64,000 nucleotides of DNA, from positions 1-64,000 of the forward strand of contig RXJH01000002.1 in the NCBI GenBank assembly GCA_003987725.1, written 5' to 3'. Numbering within the stretch: position 1 is the first letter of the stretch; each line of letters begins with the position of its first letter. Source of the DNA: Hyphomicrobium sp. (GTDB taxonomy: Bacteria; Pseudomonadota; Alphaproteobacteria; Rhizobiales; Hyphomicrobiaceae). The notes under the pieces were generated by a model. It searched no databases. It saw only the letters and a list, made by a program, of their open reading frames with translations, and was not told where the DNA came from. Of the stretch, positions 8,825 through 18,002 are shown in pieces. The position numbers and the translations under genes are program-made.

Positions 8825-10255
8825 CTAGGCTCGCTTAGCCATGTCGCCGATCGCATCCATGAATAGATCGATATCGGACCGCGTCGTCCGATGGTTGAAG
8901 ATGGCGCAGCGGATCGCGTCCTCACCGTTGATCGTCGTCCAGGAAGGGGCGGCGATCCCCAACTCGTGAAGATCGAGAACGAGATCCCGGTTCACCGCCC
9001 CGCTCGCCCCCTTCACGCCGAAGCAAACGATATTGAGCGCGACCGGCGCCTTGAGTTCGAAGAGGGCGCTCTCGCGCACCCTTTCCGCGAGGTAACCCGC
9101 AAGCTCGCACGTATGCAAAATGGCGTCACCAATGCGCTCCGACCCAAGCGTCTCGAACGTCATCCACGTCTTGAGCGCGCGGAAACCGCGCGAGAGATCG
9201 GGCCCGAGATCGCAGGGCCAAGTCTCGCCTGCGGCAAGCCCCCGGTCTGAGCGCTGCAGGTAAGCAGCGGTCGAGGCAAACGCCCGCTTATGCGCCGCGC
9301 CGTCTCTCACCAGCAGGAATCCGGCGTCGTAGGGAACGTGTCCCCACTTATGGAAATCGAGCGCGATCGAATGCGAGAGCTCAATCCCCGCCGTCAGATG
9401 CTTCAGCGGCTCGGAGAAAACGGAAAGCGCACCAATCGCGCCATCGACATGAAACCAGAGACCGTCCGCGCTCGCGATCCGGGCGATATCGGAAAGCGGA
9501 TCAATCGCTCCTGTGTTCACCGTCCCCGCCGTCGCAACGACCAGGAACGGAAGAAATCCGGCATCTCTATCCGCCCTGATGGCAGCTTTTAATGTGTCGG
9601 GCCGCATTCGCCCCAAACTGTCGGTGTCGATCCTCCGCAAATGCTCGGAACCGATGCCCGCGAGTTGCATCGCCTGCGCGATGCAGCTGTGCGCCTCGGC
9701 GGACGTATAAGCGGCGAGCTGGCGCTCGGTGCGCCGCAGCCCGGCTTCCCGGGTCTCAGCCCCGATCGCGTTTGTCTTGGCGACAATCACGGCCAGAAAG
9801 TTCGCCATCGACGAACCCGTCAGGAACAATCCGCTCGCACCTTGCGGATAGCCGAACGCTTCGCTCATCCAACGGACGATCTGCCGTTCGACATCGATGC
9901 CGATGTGGTCCCGCCCGCCGCAGTTCATGTTCAATCCGGCGGCGATCATTTCAGCGACCATGCCCGCGGGCGTCCCTGCCCCATGCGCCCACCCCATGAA
10001 GCGCGGATGCAGATTGCCGGTGGCGAACGGCGCGACGTGCGTACGCACATCGGCAAGAACGTCGCTCAAGTCGCGAGGACCGTGCGGCAAGGGTTGCGCG
10101 AACCGCTGCCGCGTTTCGTCCGGCGCGCGCTGCCAGACGGGCTTTTCCCGAATGGACTGCACGTGTGTGATGACCTCGTCGAGCGCCGCATGCGCGAGCC
10201 GGCGAAATTCAGACCAGTCGGCGGGATCGAGATCGCGCGGCTCTCGCGATGTCAT
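8825..10255 (-). CDS. PLP-dependent group II decarboxylase (aromatic amino-acid type)
   Basis: A 476-residue fold-type I PLP enzyme of the aromatic-L-amino-acid/glutamate decarboxylase family. Visible marks: HPRFMGWAHGAGTPAGM near the N-terminus, the phosphate-binding segment TGSSMANFLA, the Asp/His pair in WFHVDGAIGA, and the Schiff-base lysine in LDFHKWGHVPYD. The start ATG (10255) overlaps the stop of the upstream PLP gene as ATGA, so the two are translationally coupled. A much longer in-frame extension to 10450 lies within the upstream gene and is not credible. It is the last gene of a three-gene operon, expected to release CO2 from an amino acid or amino-acid conjugate. Confidence 0.9.
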   Translation of the reverse strand: MTSREPRDLDPADWSEFRRLAHAALDEVITHVQSIREKPVWQRAPDETRQRFAQPLPHGPRDLSDVLADVRTHVAPFATGNLHPRFMGWAHGAGTPAGMVAEMIAAGLNMNCGGRDHIGIDVERQIVRWMSEAFGYPQGASGLFLTGSSMANFLAVIVAKTNAIGAETREAGLRRTERQLAAYTSAEAHSCIAQAMQLAGIGSEHLRRIDTDSLGRMRPDTLKAAIRADRDAGFLPFLVVATAGTVNTGAIDPLSDIARIASADGLWFHVDGAIGALSVFSEPLKHLTAGIELSHSIALDFHKWGHVPYDAGFLLVRDGAAHKRAFASTAAYLQRSDRGLAAGETWPCDLGPDLSRGFRALKTWMTFETLGSERIGDAILHTCELAGYLAERVRESALFELKAPVALNIVCFGVKGASGAVNRDLVLDLHELGIAAPSWTTINGEDAIRCAIFNHRTTRSDIDLFMDAIGDMAKRA

Positions 10256-11799
10256 GATCTTCGGAGATGGTGTTCGACCCCGGACCACTTGGAAAAAACG
10301 GCGTCGAGGCGATCCTCTATGGGCTTGAATGCCTGATCGAGCGTCGCACCTTCCTTCATACGAGCGGCAACACCGGCAATATCGACCGCCGACGCGCCGA
10401 TCCGAAGCGCAACCCGGGGGCCGATCCGAACCGCCTGACCGAGATGGCAAACCGCTCCACCGTCCGCACTCCTCAACGCAGTCTGAATGCTCTGCGCTTC
10501 ATCAAACGTGGCGAGGTCTCCCTGACCGTTGAAAACCGTCAGCGGAATGATGCCACGCGACGACAGATATTCGCCCTCGTCATCGGGATGTAGCTGGACA
10601 CCCCTGACATCCTTCACCCGGGTCCGAACCGCCAAGACGAAACGTTGGTTGATGCGAGCCACGCTCTCCTCGTCGACCCCCGCATAGGGCGAAAGGTTGG
10701 CAAGCGCGGCCACCCATCTGAGGCTTAGCCCGATATTCATCTCAGACTTGAACTTGAAGTCGTCGCGTTCCCGAAGCCGTCGGGACCAATCCTGGACTGC
10801 CGTATATTCCGCAAGACCTGCGGGAAGCGCGCTGCACTGAGCAATTTCCTCAGCCATGGCCGCCGGAATGAGCAAAGCGCCTGCGAACGGCGGCCCCGCT
10901 ACGAACTTCGATCCTGTCACGGCCACGAGGAAACCGTCCGCAAGATCACGTCGCAGCTGACTGAGCGGACAACGAAGCTGGCACGCGTCGATCACGATAC
11001 GCACCCGGCCGGGGGCAGCACCCGCGAGCTGCCGCGCCGTCTCTCGCGAGACGCCCGTTAGCCCCGTCTTCGACGTATCGAGGACGTGCACGAGAACATC
11101 GCGTCCTCGTCTCAATTCCTGTTCGACCAGAGCGGCGACGTCGTAGTCGATCGCTTCGGGACGCCTCTGCTCTCCGGCTTCATTCCGGATCGGGACTGTA
11201 CGCACATCGATGCGGCCCGGCGACAGACCTTCAAGCAGTTCGCCGGCATCCACGGTCCGGCCGAGTGCGGTCAGATCGGAGAAATGACGGCCCGCAGCCG
11301 CAAGCGGTATGCCGTTTCCCGTTTCATCCGGCGCGATGAAAATGTTGGTGATCGGTCGCGCCGACAAACCCGCAACGAGCGAGAGCGCTAGAATTTCCGC
11401 GTCCGTTCCAGACGCAGCGAGAATGACTTCTGCCTCCGCCACACCGAGGCCCTGACGAATGCCGCCGCGCGCCTCGTCGAACCAATCGTCGTATGGGATC
11501 GGCGAAATGGAAACCGAACCGACGAGCCTTTTCAGCGCATGATCAGCCGCAGCAAAGCCCGCCGCCGAAATGTTGCTCGCCGTCGTCGACGAGAAAGATA
11601 TTTCGCCGGCGGCGGGCGCCGTCAGCGTTCCGTAGCGGTTGCGACCAGTGGCGGCATCCGCCCAAATGCGTCTATCGCCGCCGCTCGCAAGCAGCAGTGA
11701 AACTGAAGAAGGCAGCCCCTCGGAACGCGTATCCGGTGTGGTAGTGACGAAACCCGTGTTCGCCATCTCTTTGCGAACAATGCGCTGCGTTGCGACCAT
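10252..11799 (-). CDS. Aminotransferase-like fold-type I PLP protein, unknown substrate
   Basis: 515 residues, related at a distance to class V aminotransferases/cysteine desulfurases. Supporting segments: AASGTDAEILALSLV (PLP phosphate site, ~130), HVLDTSKTGLTGVSR (~245), VIDACQLRCPLSQLRRDL (the Asp that binds the pyridine N, ~280) and VTGSKFVAGPPFAGALL (probable Schiff-base Lys, ~305). It is longer than the usual ~400 residues. ATG at 11799 has GGAG six bases before it and follows the ATP-grasp stop by 25 bases; its own stop overlaps the decarboxylase start. I do not recognise a characterised homologue. Confidence 0.75.
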   Translation of the reverse strand: MVATQRIVRKEMANTGFVTTTPDTRSEGLPSSVSLLLASGGDRRIWADAATGRNRYGTLTAPAAGEISFSSTTASNISAAGFAAADHALKRLVGSVSISPIPYDDWFDEARGGIRQGLGVAEAEVILAASGTDAEILALSLVAGLSARPITNIFIAPDETGNGIPLAAAGRHFSDLTALGRTVDAGELLEGLSPGRIDVRTVPIRNEAGEQRRPEAIDYDVAALVEQELRRGRDVLVHVLDTSKTGLTGVSRETARQLAGAAPGRVRIVIDACQLRCPLSQLRRDLADGFLVAVTGSKFVAGPPFAGALLIPAAMAEEIAQCSALPAGLAEYTAVQDWSRRLRERDDFKFKSEMNIGLSLRWVAALANLSPYAGVDEESVARINQRFVLAVRTRVKDVRGVQLHPDDEGEYLSSRGIIPLTVFNGQGDLATFDEAQSIQTALRSADGGAVCHLGQAVRIGPRVALRIGASAVDIAGVAARMKEGATLDQAFKPIEDRLDAVFSKWSGVEHHLRRS

Positions 11800-11824
11800 C
11801 AAAATCTCCGAAAGCGAAAGTCGC

Positions 11825-13072
11825 TCATGCCGCGCTGATCATGGGTTCGATGCGCCGTTGCAATGCGTCCTCGAACGCACCGAACAGCTTGCGCATCGCA
11901 TGCTTTTTGTAGGGAAACGTGACGTCCGAATCCATCGAGTGAACGATCATCGCAACGTCGGCTTCGAACAGCAATAGGCGGCCGTCGGGAAGCTCCGCGC
12001 AGTCGATGGCGAAATAGTCGAGACCTAACCGGCGATGCAACGCCGCGAATGCCTGCGCGTGCCGCACGGCAAATTCGCAATCGAAATCCTGCATCCAGGT
12101 CGCTTCTTCCGCACGCCGGTCCGCATACTTCCCCATGCCGGCACTGAGGTAATGCACCATCCAGTGGTCCGAGACTGCTAAATGACTGGCGAAAGCCTTC
12201 CCGTCGATGAAGGCGATTCGCTGCTTCCGGAATTTGCCGTCTGGCCCGCTGTAGTCGATGAAGGGCGAGACATAATAGTTTGCCTCGCTGCGCGCCGTGA
12301 GATACCGGGCGAGTTCTGCCTCGTTCGATATCTTCTCCATCGAATGACCCGCATGAGTTCCGACCGGGCGAACGATGATCGGATAGTTTGCCCCGGCAAT
12401 CACCGAGCCCGGCGCCAACTCGTTCGCTGCCATTTCCGCCAACGTCTCCCGAGGCAGGCCGACGGTCGTGGGCGCCAGGATCGACGGCTCATCTGCGAAT
12501 GTTCTGGACACACCATCCCGGGTGAGCCCCGCGATTCTGAGAGGTGCATTGTTCATGATGGGGCGAGGCCACGCCGTCAAAAGCCGCTGGAGCGTCTCGA
12601 GGACTGGGCGGTTTGCCGGCGACTCACCGATCGCAACGAACGCGACGTCATGATGCGGAACGTCCGAAAGATCCGTCGTGGCGCAATCGACATAATGCAG
12701 CAGAAGGTTCGCGTCCGAGCCCTCCAGCAGAAACTCGATCGGCGTATTGGCCATGAAATCGCCGGCCGTGACGAAAACGAGAATTCTCGGCCCTGTGCCT
12801 CGCCCGTTTCGAATCCAAAAATTCCGGCCGATGTCCAGCGCCGCCGTCTGCGCCAGCGCCGCCTTTTCGGCGTGACCCAACGTATGCAAAATCGCCGAAA
12901 GATCGAGGAACGCCGCGGCATCGCTCGTGTCTGCGGACACCCGCGCCATCAGCTCGTTCCAGAGCGGCGTGATATCCCGCCCTTCGTAAAGACAGCGCAC
13001 GATCGGCGCCTTGCCGATTATGAAACCCTGCGCGCTCTCGGCTTCGCACTGGACAGTCGCTGTCTTCAGCAT
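11825..13072 (-). CDS. ATP-grasp-like protein with helical N-terminal region
   Basis: About 415 residues. Residues ~20-90 are helical and TPR-like (LHTLGHAEKAALAQTAALDIG). Residues ~110-200 resemble a pre-ATP-grasp alpha/beta domain (ILVFVTAGDFMANTPIEFLL). Residues ~215-415 carry ATP-grasp signs: YPIIVRPVGTHAGHSMEKI (nucleotide-binding strand and loop, Arg in place of the common Lys), NYYVSPFIDY, KQRIAFIDGKAF, and the metal-binding end DYFAIDCAELPDGRLLLFEAD. ATP-grasp enzymes join a carboxylate to an amine, thiol or similar via acyl phosphate. Start 13072 follows AAGG; a 56-residue upstream extension is open but lacks a good site. First gene of the operon. Confidence 0.75.
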   Translation of the reverse strand: MLKTATVQCEAESAQGFIIGKAPIVRCLYEGRDITPLWNELMARVSADTSDAAAFLDLSAILHTLGHAEKAALAQTAALDIGRNFWIRNGRGTGPRILVFVTAGDFMANTPIEFLLEGSDANLLLHYVDCATTDLSDVPHHDVAFVAIGESPANRPVLETLQRLLTAWPRPIMNNAPLRIAGLTRDGVSRTFADEPSILAPTTVGLPRETLAEMAANELAPGSVIAGANYPIIVRPVGTHAGHSMEKISNEAELARYLTARSEANYYVSPFIDYSGPDGKFRKQRIAFIDGKAFASHLAVSDHWMVHYLSAGMGKYADRRAEEATWMQDFDCEFAVRHAQAFAALHRRLGLDYFAIDCAELPDGRLLLFEADVAMIVHSMDSDVTFPYKKHAMRKLFGAFEDALQRRIEPMISAA

Positions 13073-13280
13073 GTTGTACCTTGCCACGGAGGCCAACGCC
13101 CGCCATCCCGCGCGAACGTCCAAAAATGTCGCTGCGAGCAGCCCGCAATCCGGAAGCGGAATGTCCGCGCGCGGCCTTGTGCCAATCTGACGGCAATACG
13201 GGAGATTGCGTTTTGATAGGTCGAACAGCTTCGGCGCCACACGCCGGCGCGGAGCGACTCGCCAGAACGTCGAACGGGAT

Positions 13281-14252
13281 TTATTGGGGCGCCGGTACCG
13301 GCGGCCCGATGACGACGATCGTGCGCGCCGTCTCGGCCGGAACGTTCCCAGTGCGTCGCAATTCGAGGATGGTCGGCGACGACGCCAGCACCATCACGGG
13401 TTCAATCGCATTGGGATCCGGCGTCTGCGGCGTGCCGGTCAGAGCGCTCGTAGTCAAAGCCTCCTGAAGCTCTGCCTGCCGCTTCTGATCCGTAACGCTC
13501 CGAAGCATCGAATAGAAGTCGACGGAGCTGTCCTCCAGCGTCTCCATATCCTGAGCTTTGCTGAGATTGGTCAGCGGGCTCGTGACGGTTCCGGCCACAT
13601 CGACGACATTCCTGACGGGCTCGCTGTCCTCGATGAAATCCGCGACACTCTTCGCCGACAGGAGTGACGCCGGAATAAGCGCCCCCGAATGCAACTGCGC
13701 GGCGAATTCAAGGCCGCTACCGATGGCATCTCTGACGTTCGTCGGCCCGACGATCGGCAATACGAGGTAACTGCTGTCCCGATACCCCCAGACGTACATG
13801 GTCTGACCGAAATCACCCGACTGGTGATTGAGCCCCTGAGTCGCCGCAACATCGAACAGCCCGCCGATGCCGACCGTGGAGTTGAACGCGAAACGTCCGA
13901 GCGTCGTCACCGCCGCCTGCGGCCGAAGCTGCAGAACGTCATTTACGAACACCATCGGCTCGGAAAGATTGGTCGAGAACGCTTCGACGCGATCGCGCAC
14001 CGGCTCCGGCACATTCTCGTTGTACGCCCTGGCCACGGGATAGAGGATTGCGTGGTTGAACGTCTGATTGGTTTCGAAGACCGAGCGATTGAACGCTTCG
14101 TTCGGATCCGAAATTGCCTTCGGCTCTGCGTCACTTTCCGGCGACGCGAGATGTTGCGGCGGCGGTGGAATAACCGGCGCGCCGGCACATGCGGAAAGAG
14201 CGGCAGCAAAAAGCATGCTGCCCGCAGGTTTTACGAGAGACCAGACTTTCAC
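13281..14252 (-). CDS. mlaA: MlaA-family phospholipid-transport lipoprotein
   Basis: A 323-residue outer-membrane lipoprotein. The signal peptide ends in a lipobox LSAC, and the family marks SDPNEAFNRSVFETNQ (~45-60) and SGDFGQTMYVWGY (~135-147) are intact. MlaA moves mislocalised phospholipid out of the outer leaflet, working with OmpC-type porins and the MlaBCDEF transporter; none of those is next to it here. I favour a GTG start at 14252 (GGGGGGA upstream); ATG at 14276 is also possible. The C-terminal ~70 residues are low-complexity and ordinary for alphaproteobacterial members. Confidence 0.9.
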   Translation of the reverse strand: MKVWSLVKPAGSMLFAAALSACAGAPVIPPPPQHLASPESDAEPKAISDPNEAFNRSVFETNQTFNHAILYPVARAYNENVPEPVRDRVEAFSTNLSEPMVFVNDVLQLRPQAAVTTLGRFAFNSTVGIGGLFDVAATQGLNHQSGDFGQTMYVWGYRDSSYLVLPIVGPTNVRDAIGSGLEFAAQLHSGALIPASLLSAKSVADFIEDSEPVRNVVDVAGTVTSPLTNLSKAQDMETLEDSSVDFYSMLRSVTDQKRQAELQEALTTSALTGTPQTPDPNAIEPVMVLASSPTILELRRTGNVPAETARTIVVIGPPVPAPQ

Positions 14253-14708
14253 GTCGCGAATTCCCCCTGCCCGCACCGCGGAACACAGCGAACCTATCCC
14301 GGCGACCGGCGGGATGCCAGTTTGTCATGGCCGCACACAATGAGACTCGGCGTTTTTCAACCGAGAGATTGCAACGCGACCACAGATATTCACATCGCGG
14401 CGAGCATTTCAAAATTGTATGATTGACGATCCCCCCGTCCAGCACACGGATCATCGGCAGGCAAACTCGCATTCGGCCGGAACAACAGCCCCGGGCAAAC
14501 AGAGCCTTCGGGTTTAATCTCAGGGTTGGAAAATTTGGCAAAGCTCGCATGCGGATATAATAAGCGCTGGCCCCAGCCGTGTCGAAATAGCCCACAAATG
14601 ATCGGCACTAGTTCGGATCGCCGAGGTCACATTTCGCAACTTTTCCTCTTACGCTAGCGTCCGCGAGATCCGACTCGCCCATCGACGATTGCCCAGGCAC
14701 AGAAATTG
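14253..14708. other. Divergent intergenic region
   Basis: About 456 bases between mlaA (minus) and a small exported-protein gene (plus). The open frames that cross it show no coding character. It contains one plausible plus-strand promoter (listed separately) and no strong hairpin. Confidence 0.4.
14535..14561 (+). promoter_or_regulatory. Possible sigma-70-type promoter
   Basis: TTGGCA at 14535-14540 and a perfect TATAAT at 14556-14561, with a 15-base spacer that is shorter than ideal. It would start a transcript about 140 bases before the gene at 14709. Confidence 0.3.
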
Positions 14709-15122
14709 ATGCGAACTCCCCACGGGAAAAGAGGCTTGGCGCTGACCGCCCTGACGGGCGCTGTCCTCATTTCAGGGCTCGTCTGCAATGCTGACGATGG
14801 CTGGGCGAAGCGCAACAAATCGCCGTCATCGGCTTCGAGCGACCCCTGCGCCGAACCGACCGCCTTCATAAAACAGCGTATCGATTGGATACGGGACCTC
14901 CAGAAATCGCTCGACTCCGGTTCGGACAACCTTGCCAGCTGGATACAGCACATGGAGGGCCAGAAGAGCGTCGATCAGGATAAGGTCGCCAAGATTGCCG
15001 AACTCCGCCACGACGCGGACAGCGTGAACAATCTTCTTCGAGCGGGTGGCTGCCCGGCTGTCGATATCGATCATGAGTTGAGCACATCCGCCGCGGCCGG
15101 CACCGCCTCGCCTTCCAAATGA
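14709..15122 (+). CDS. Small exported protein, unknown
   Basis: 137 residues: a basic N-terminus (MRTPHGKRG), a hydrophobic export segment (LALTALTGAVLISGLVC) and a mature helical domain with two cysteines (DPCAEPTAFIKQRIDWI ... RAGGCPAVDID) that could form a disulfide. The C-terminus is Ala/Ser/Thr-rich. A lipoprotein reading of the Cys after SGLV is possible but the following residues (NADD) fit the lipobox poorly. ATG at 14709; no recognised family. Confidence 0.6.
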   Translation: MRTPHGKRGLALTALTGAVLISGLVCNADDGWAKRNKSPSSASSDPCAEPTAFIKQRIDWIRDLQKSLDSGSDNLASWIQHMEGQKSVDQDKVAKIAELRHDADSVNNLLRAGGCPAVDIDHELSTSAAAGTASPSK

Positions 15123-15293
15123 CGAGCCAAGGGCCCGCGGACCCCAGTTGCAACCTTCTGCATCCGGTCGCTAGCAGAACGTTAGTTTTTGAATGACATA
15201 GAATCTCCCTGCGAGACAGCGGGCTGGCATTCAATGTGCAACCTTCGGGTGGCGCGGTTCGCTGCGTCGTGTCCCTTCGGCCCGGAATTACTC

Positions 15294-16433
15294 GTGACCG
15301 CTTCCATCAATCCAAATTTCTCCGTCGAAATCGCCTCGACATGGAGCGCCGTTTCCGATCGCTGGCAGGCCCTCGGGCGGCACGCGTTCGCGTCGCCGTT
15401 TCAAACGGCGCATTGGATTGGAAATTGGTACGAAGCCTTCACGCCAACGGGCATCGAACCCGTCATCGTCAGCGTTGTAGAGCGAAGTTCCGGCCGCGAC
15501 CTTATGATGATCCCGCTCATGCGGCATTCGCAGAACGGGGTCAGGCGGATAGAATTCGCGGATCTATGGATCACGGATTACAACGCGCCCCTCGTGCGCT
15601 CGGACTATAACTTTCAGGACTTTGCGCGAGAAGTCTGGCCGGCCATTCTGCAGGCGCTTCCACCCGCCGACGTTCTGACACTGCAAAAAATGCCGTTGTC
15701 GCTCGGCCCCAACGTGAACCCCCTGACGACGCTTTCGAGCATCGAACAGAGTGATCTCAGCGGCCATATCGTTGCTCTCGGCGATAATTGGGACGAATAC
15801 CTGTCGACGCTCAGCAAATCGGCGCGCCGGGAACTGCGCCGCCGCTCGACCAAGTTCGTCAACGAGAACGGGGGCCGGCTGCGGCGCATCGCAAATAGCG
15901 ATGAGGCGCTGGAAGCCCTGCAAGTGCTCGAAGCACAGCAAACCACGCGCCTCGCCGCCCAGGGCGCCAAGCATGTGTTCAATGATCCTGTCTACCAGGA
16001 GCTATATCGCCATCATCTTTTGCGTGGCCTCGAAAACGGCCATGCGGTGATGTTCGTGCTGACGGCCGATACCGAAATCGTCGCGACATTCTTCGCGCTG
16101 AAGAATGATGATCACACCACGCTCATACGGATAAGCCAATCGCAAGACCCCGTGTGGCGGCCGCTTGGATTGGGCAAGATGATCATTCACCAGGCCCTCG
16201 AAGCGCTTCATGCGGAAGGCTGCCGCACGTTTGACCTATCGGTCGGCTCCCACCGGTATAAAGACGAATTTCGCGTCGAACCCGTCCCGATGGCGGAACT
16301 GACAATCCCAATGAGTTTGCGCGGCACGCCCTTCATCGCCCGCAGAAAAGCCATCGCCTATATTTCTCGAAAACCGAGACTCATGGCCCTCGCACGCTCG
16401 ATTGCCGATAGGCTCCCGCGCCTCGCGTCGTAG
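15294..16433 (+). CDS. CelD/BcsL-type GNAT acetyltransferase (HfsK/FemAB-like)
   Basis: About 379 residues with the tandem-GNAT architecture of the COG5653 CelD family. Marks are the N-terminal SPFQTAHWIGNWYEAF, the basic SKSARRELRRRSTKF stretch (~165-180) and the C-terminal GLGKMIIHQALEAL ... FDLSVGSHRYKDEFRVE, where KDEF is typical. Such proteins acetylate or otherwise N-acylate surface polysaccharide; HfsK in Caulobacter is one in holdfast synthesis. GTG at 15294 (GGA upstream) is my start; ATG at 15234 or TTG at 15189 would add 20-35 residues. First gene of the polysaccharide locus. Confidence 0.82.
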   Translation: MTASINPNFSVEIASTWSAVSDRWQALGRHAFASPFQTAHWIGNWYEAFTPTGIEPVIVSVVERSSGRDLMMIPLMRHSQNGVRRIEFADLWITDYNAPLVRSDYNFQDFAREVWPAILQALPPADVLTLQKMPLSLGPNVNPLTTLSSIEQSDLSGHIVALGDNWDEYLSTLSKSARRELRRRSTKFVNENGGRLRRIANSDEALEALQVLEAQQTTRLAAQGAKHVFNDPVYQELYRHHLLRGLENGHAVMFVLTADTEIVATFFALKNDDHTTLIRISQSQDPVWRPLGLGKMIIHQALEALHAEGCRTFDLSVGSHRYKDEFRVEPVPMAELTIPMSLRGTPFIARRKAIAYISRKPRLMALARSIADRLPRLAS

Positions 16434-16813
16434 CGCCACTCCGCGTGCGCCATCCATGATGTCGATTGCGCCTCCCGCATTTAACTGAACGACGTTCCAA
16501 AACGAAACATCGTTTAGCGACGATCTCGCGGACATTTCCGATCCAGCGCAAGGACGCCGCCAACTTAGCGGAAAGCGCGCCGCATACGCCAAGCCGTGCG
16601 GCCGCTTTAACCCCCAAAATGCTGATCAATCCGGTCCATATCCGTACCGGATCACCGTGCGGATTGAATTTCGTTCAAATCGGCAAAGTTGCAACACCGC
16701 CCAATGTCCGTTTGGCGGCTTGTTTGCAACGGAGTGCCCCCATAGGCCCCAAAAACAACCATTGCCTTAAGGGAGCAGCGAAGTTGCGAAAGATCCGGTT
16801 TCATTTTGGGGCA
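16434..16813. other. Intergenic leader before glycosyltransferase
   Basis: 380 bases between two same-strand genes. The downstream frame is open through it but Arg/Pro-poor and without start signals, so I treat it as leader. It holds an imperfect dyad, ATCCGGT at 16629-16635 facing ACCGGAT at 16646-16652 (10-base spacer), which could be an operator. Confidence 0.35.
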
Positions 16814-17986
16814 ATGCGCCGGACATTTTTAAACGAAACGCTCCTGCCGGCGGGCGCCCGCGCTTATCCGGAAATCGGTCCTCCGTCGAAGAATTCGCCC
16901 CCCGCGCCCCGCAAGCGAAACCGCACCTCCGTGTTGCAGCTCGTCCATAGCAACGAGGGCGGCGGCGTCGAAGCGCTTGCTGAGATGATCTCCGACGGGC
17001 TCCAGCGGACGGGCGCTGACGTCGAGACGCGCTTCATCTATCCGGGTATCAGCGCGACCACGGCTCAGAAGCTGCGCGGCATCGCCGCCGCCATCGTGGC
17101 GATCGCGCGCAAGCGACCCGACACGCTCATCGCCTATCAGTCGACGGCTTCGGTGCTCGTCGGCGTCGTTGGAGCCGCCATCGGATGCAAGACGCGCATT
17201 GTGCACCAAACAGCGACGCCCGGTGAAATTCATCCCGCGGTCCGCGTGCTCGACACGGCTATGGGTTCGGCGGGACTCTACAGCGTCAACATCGCCAATT
17301 CGGCCGCGACGGAACAGGCATTCGGCCGTTATCCGCAACCCTACCGGAAGTATCTACGCAGGATCGATCACGGGCTCGATGCGCCCGAGGCGCGTCATCC
17401 TCGATCAGATGTCCTTGCGCGCTACGCCATTCCCGACGACGGCCTGCTGTTGCTGAATGCCGGCAGGCTTTGCGATCAGAAAGGTCAGGATCAGATCATT
17501 CGCGCATTGCCGCATGTTCGCGGCGCCCGCCTCATTCTCGCGGGTGGCGGACCGGACGAAGCCTCACTCGGGGAGCTGGCCCGGTCGCTCGGAGTTGCAG
17601 ATCGCATCCACTTCCTTGGAGTTGTATCGCGCGAAGCCCTCGGCGATCTTCTCGGCGCCGTGGATATGTTCGTATTTCCCTCCAAATGGGAGACGTTCGG
17701 ACTTGCTGCGGTGGAGGCAGCGATGGCCGGCGTGCCGATCGTCGCCGCGGATCTTGCCGTATTGCGCGAAGTCCTCTCGACCGGCCGTGAGGAACCTGTC
17801 GGCTTCGTCGACCCCACTCATCCCGAGGCCCTTGCAGCAGCGATCGAGAAGCAGCGCGCATGGAAACGGTCGAGCGAAGCCATCCGCAAGTTCGCTCAAG
17901 CCATCCAGGCCAAATATTCACGAAGCCGGATGCTCGAGTCGTATGCAGAGCTGATCAACGGCCCCGAATATCGCCACGCCAGCTGA
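16814..17986 (+). CDS. GT4-family glycosyltransferase
   Basis: 390 residues, GT-B fold. The N-terminal acceptor half starts with VLQLVHSNEGGGVEALAEMI (~40-58). The C-terminal donor half contains NAGRLCDQKGQDQIIRAL, the nucleotide-binding AGGGPDEASLGEL, and the EX7E signature in WETFGLAAVEAAMAGVP, all typical of retaining GT4 enzymes. ATG at 16814 has only a weak GGGG upstream; the frame is open to 16466, so the start is uncertain. Probably adds one sugar of the repeat unit on the cytoplasmic face. Confidence 0.88.
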   Translation: MRRTFLNETLLPAGARAYPEIGPPSKNSPPAPRKRNRTSVLQLVHSNEGGGVEALAEMISDGLQRTGADVETRFIYPGISATTAQKLRGIAAAIVAIARKRPDTLIAYQSTASVLVGVVGAAIGCKTRIVHQTATPGEIHPAVRVLDTAMGSAGLYSVNIANSAATEQAFGRYPQPYRKYLRRIDHGLDAPEARHPRSDVLARYAIPDDGLLLLNAGRLCDQKGQDQIIRALPHVRGARLILAGGGPDEASLGELARSLGVADRIHFLGVVSREALGDLLGAVDMFVFPSKWETFGLAAVEAAMAGVPIVAADLAVLREVLSTGREEPVGFVDPTHPEALAAAIEKQRAWKRSSEAIRKFAQAIQAKYSRSRMLESYAELINGPEYRHAS

Positions 17987-18002
17987 TGAACCGCTTAACC
18001 GG

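Noticed and set aside
12182-13216. 344-residue plus-strand frame opposite the ATP-grasp gene
   Set aside because: Arg-rich antisense shadow; ATP-grasp motifs support the minus strand.
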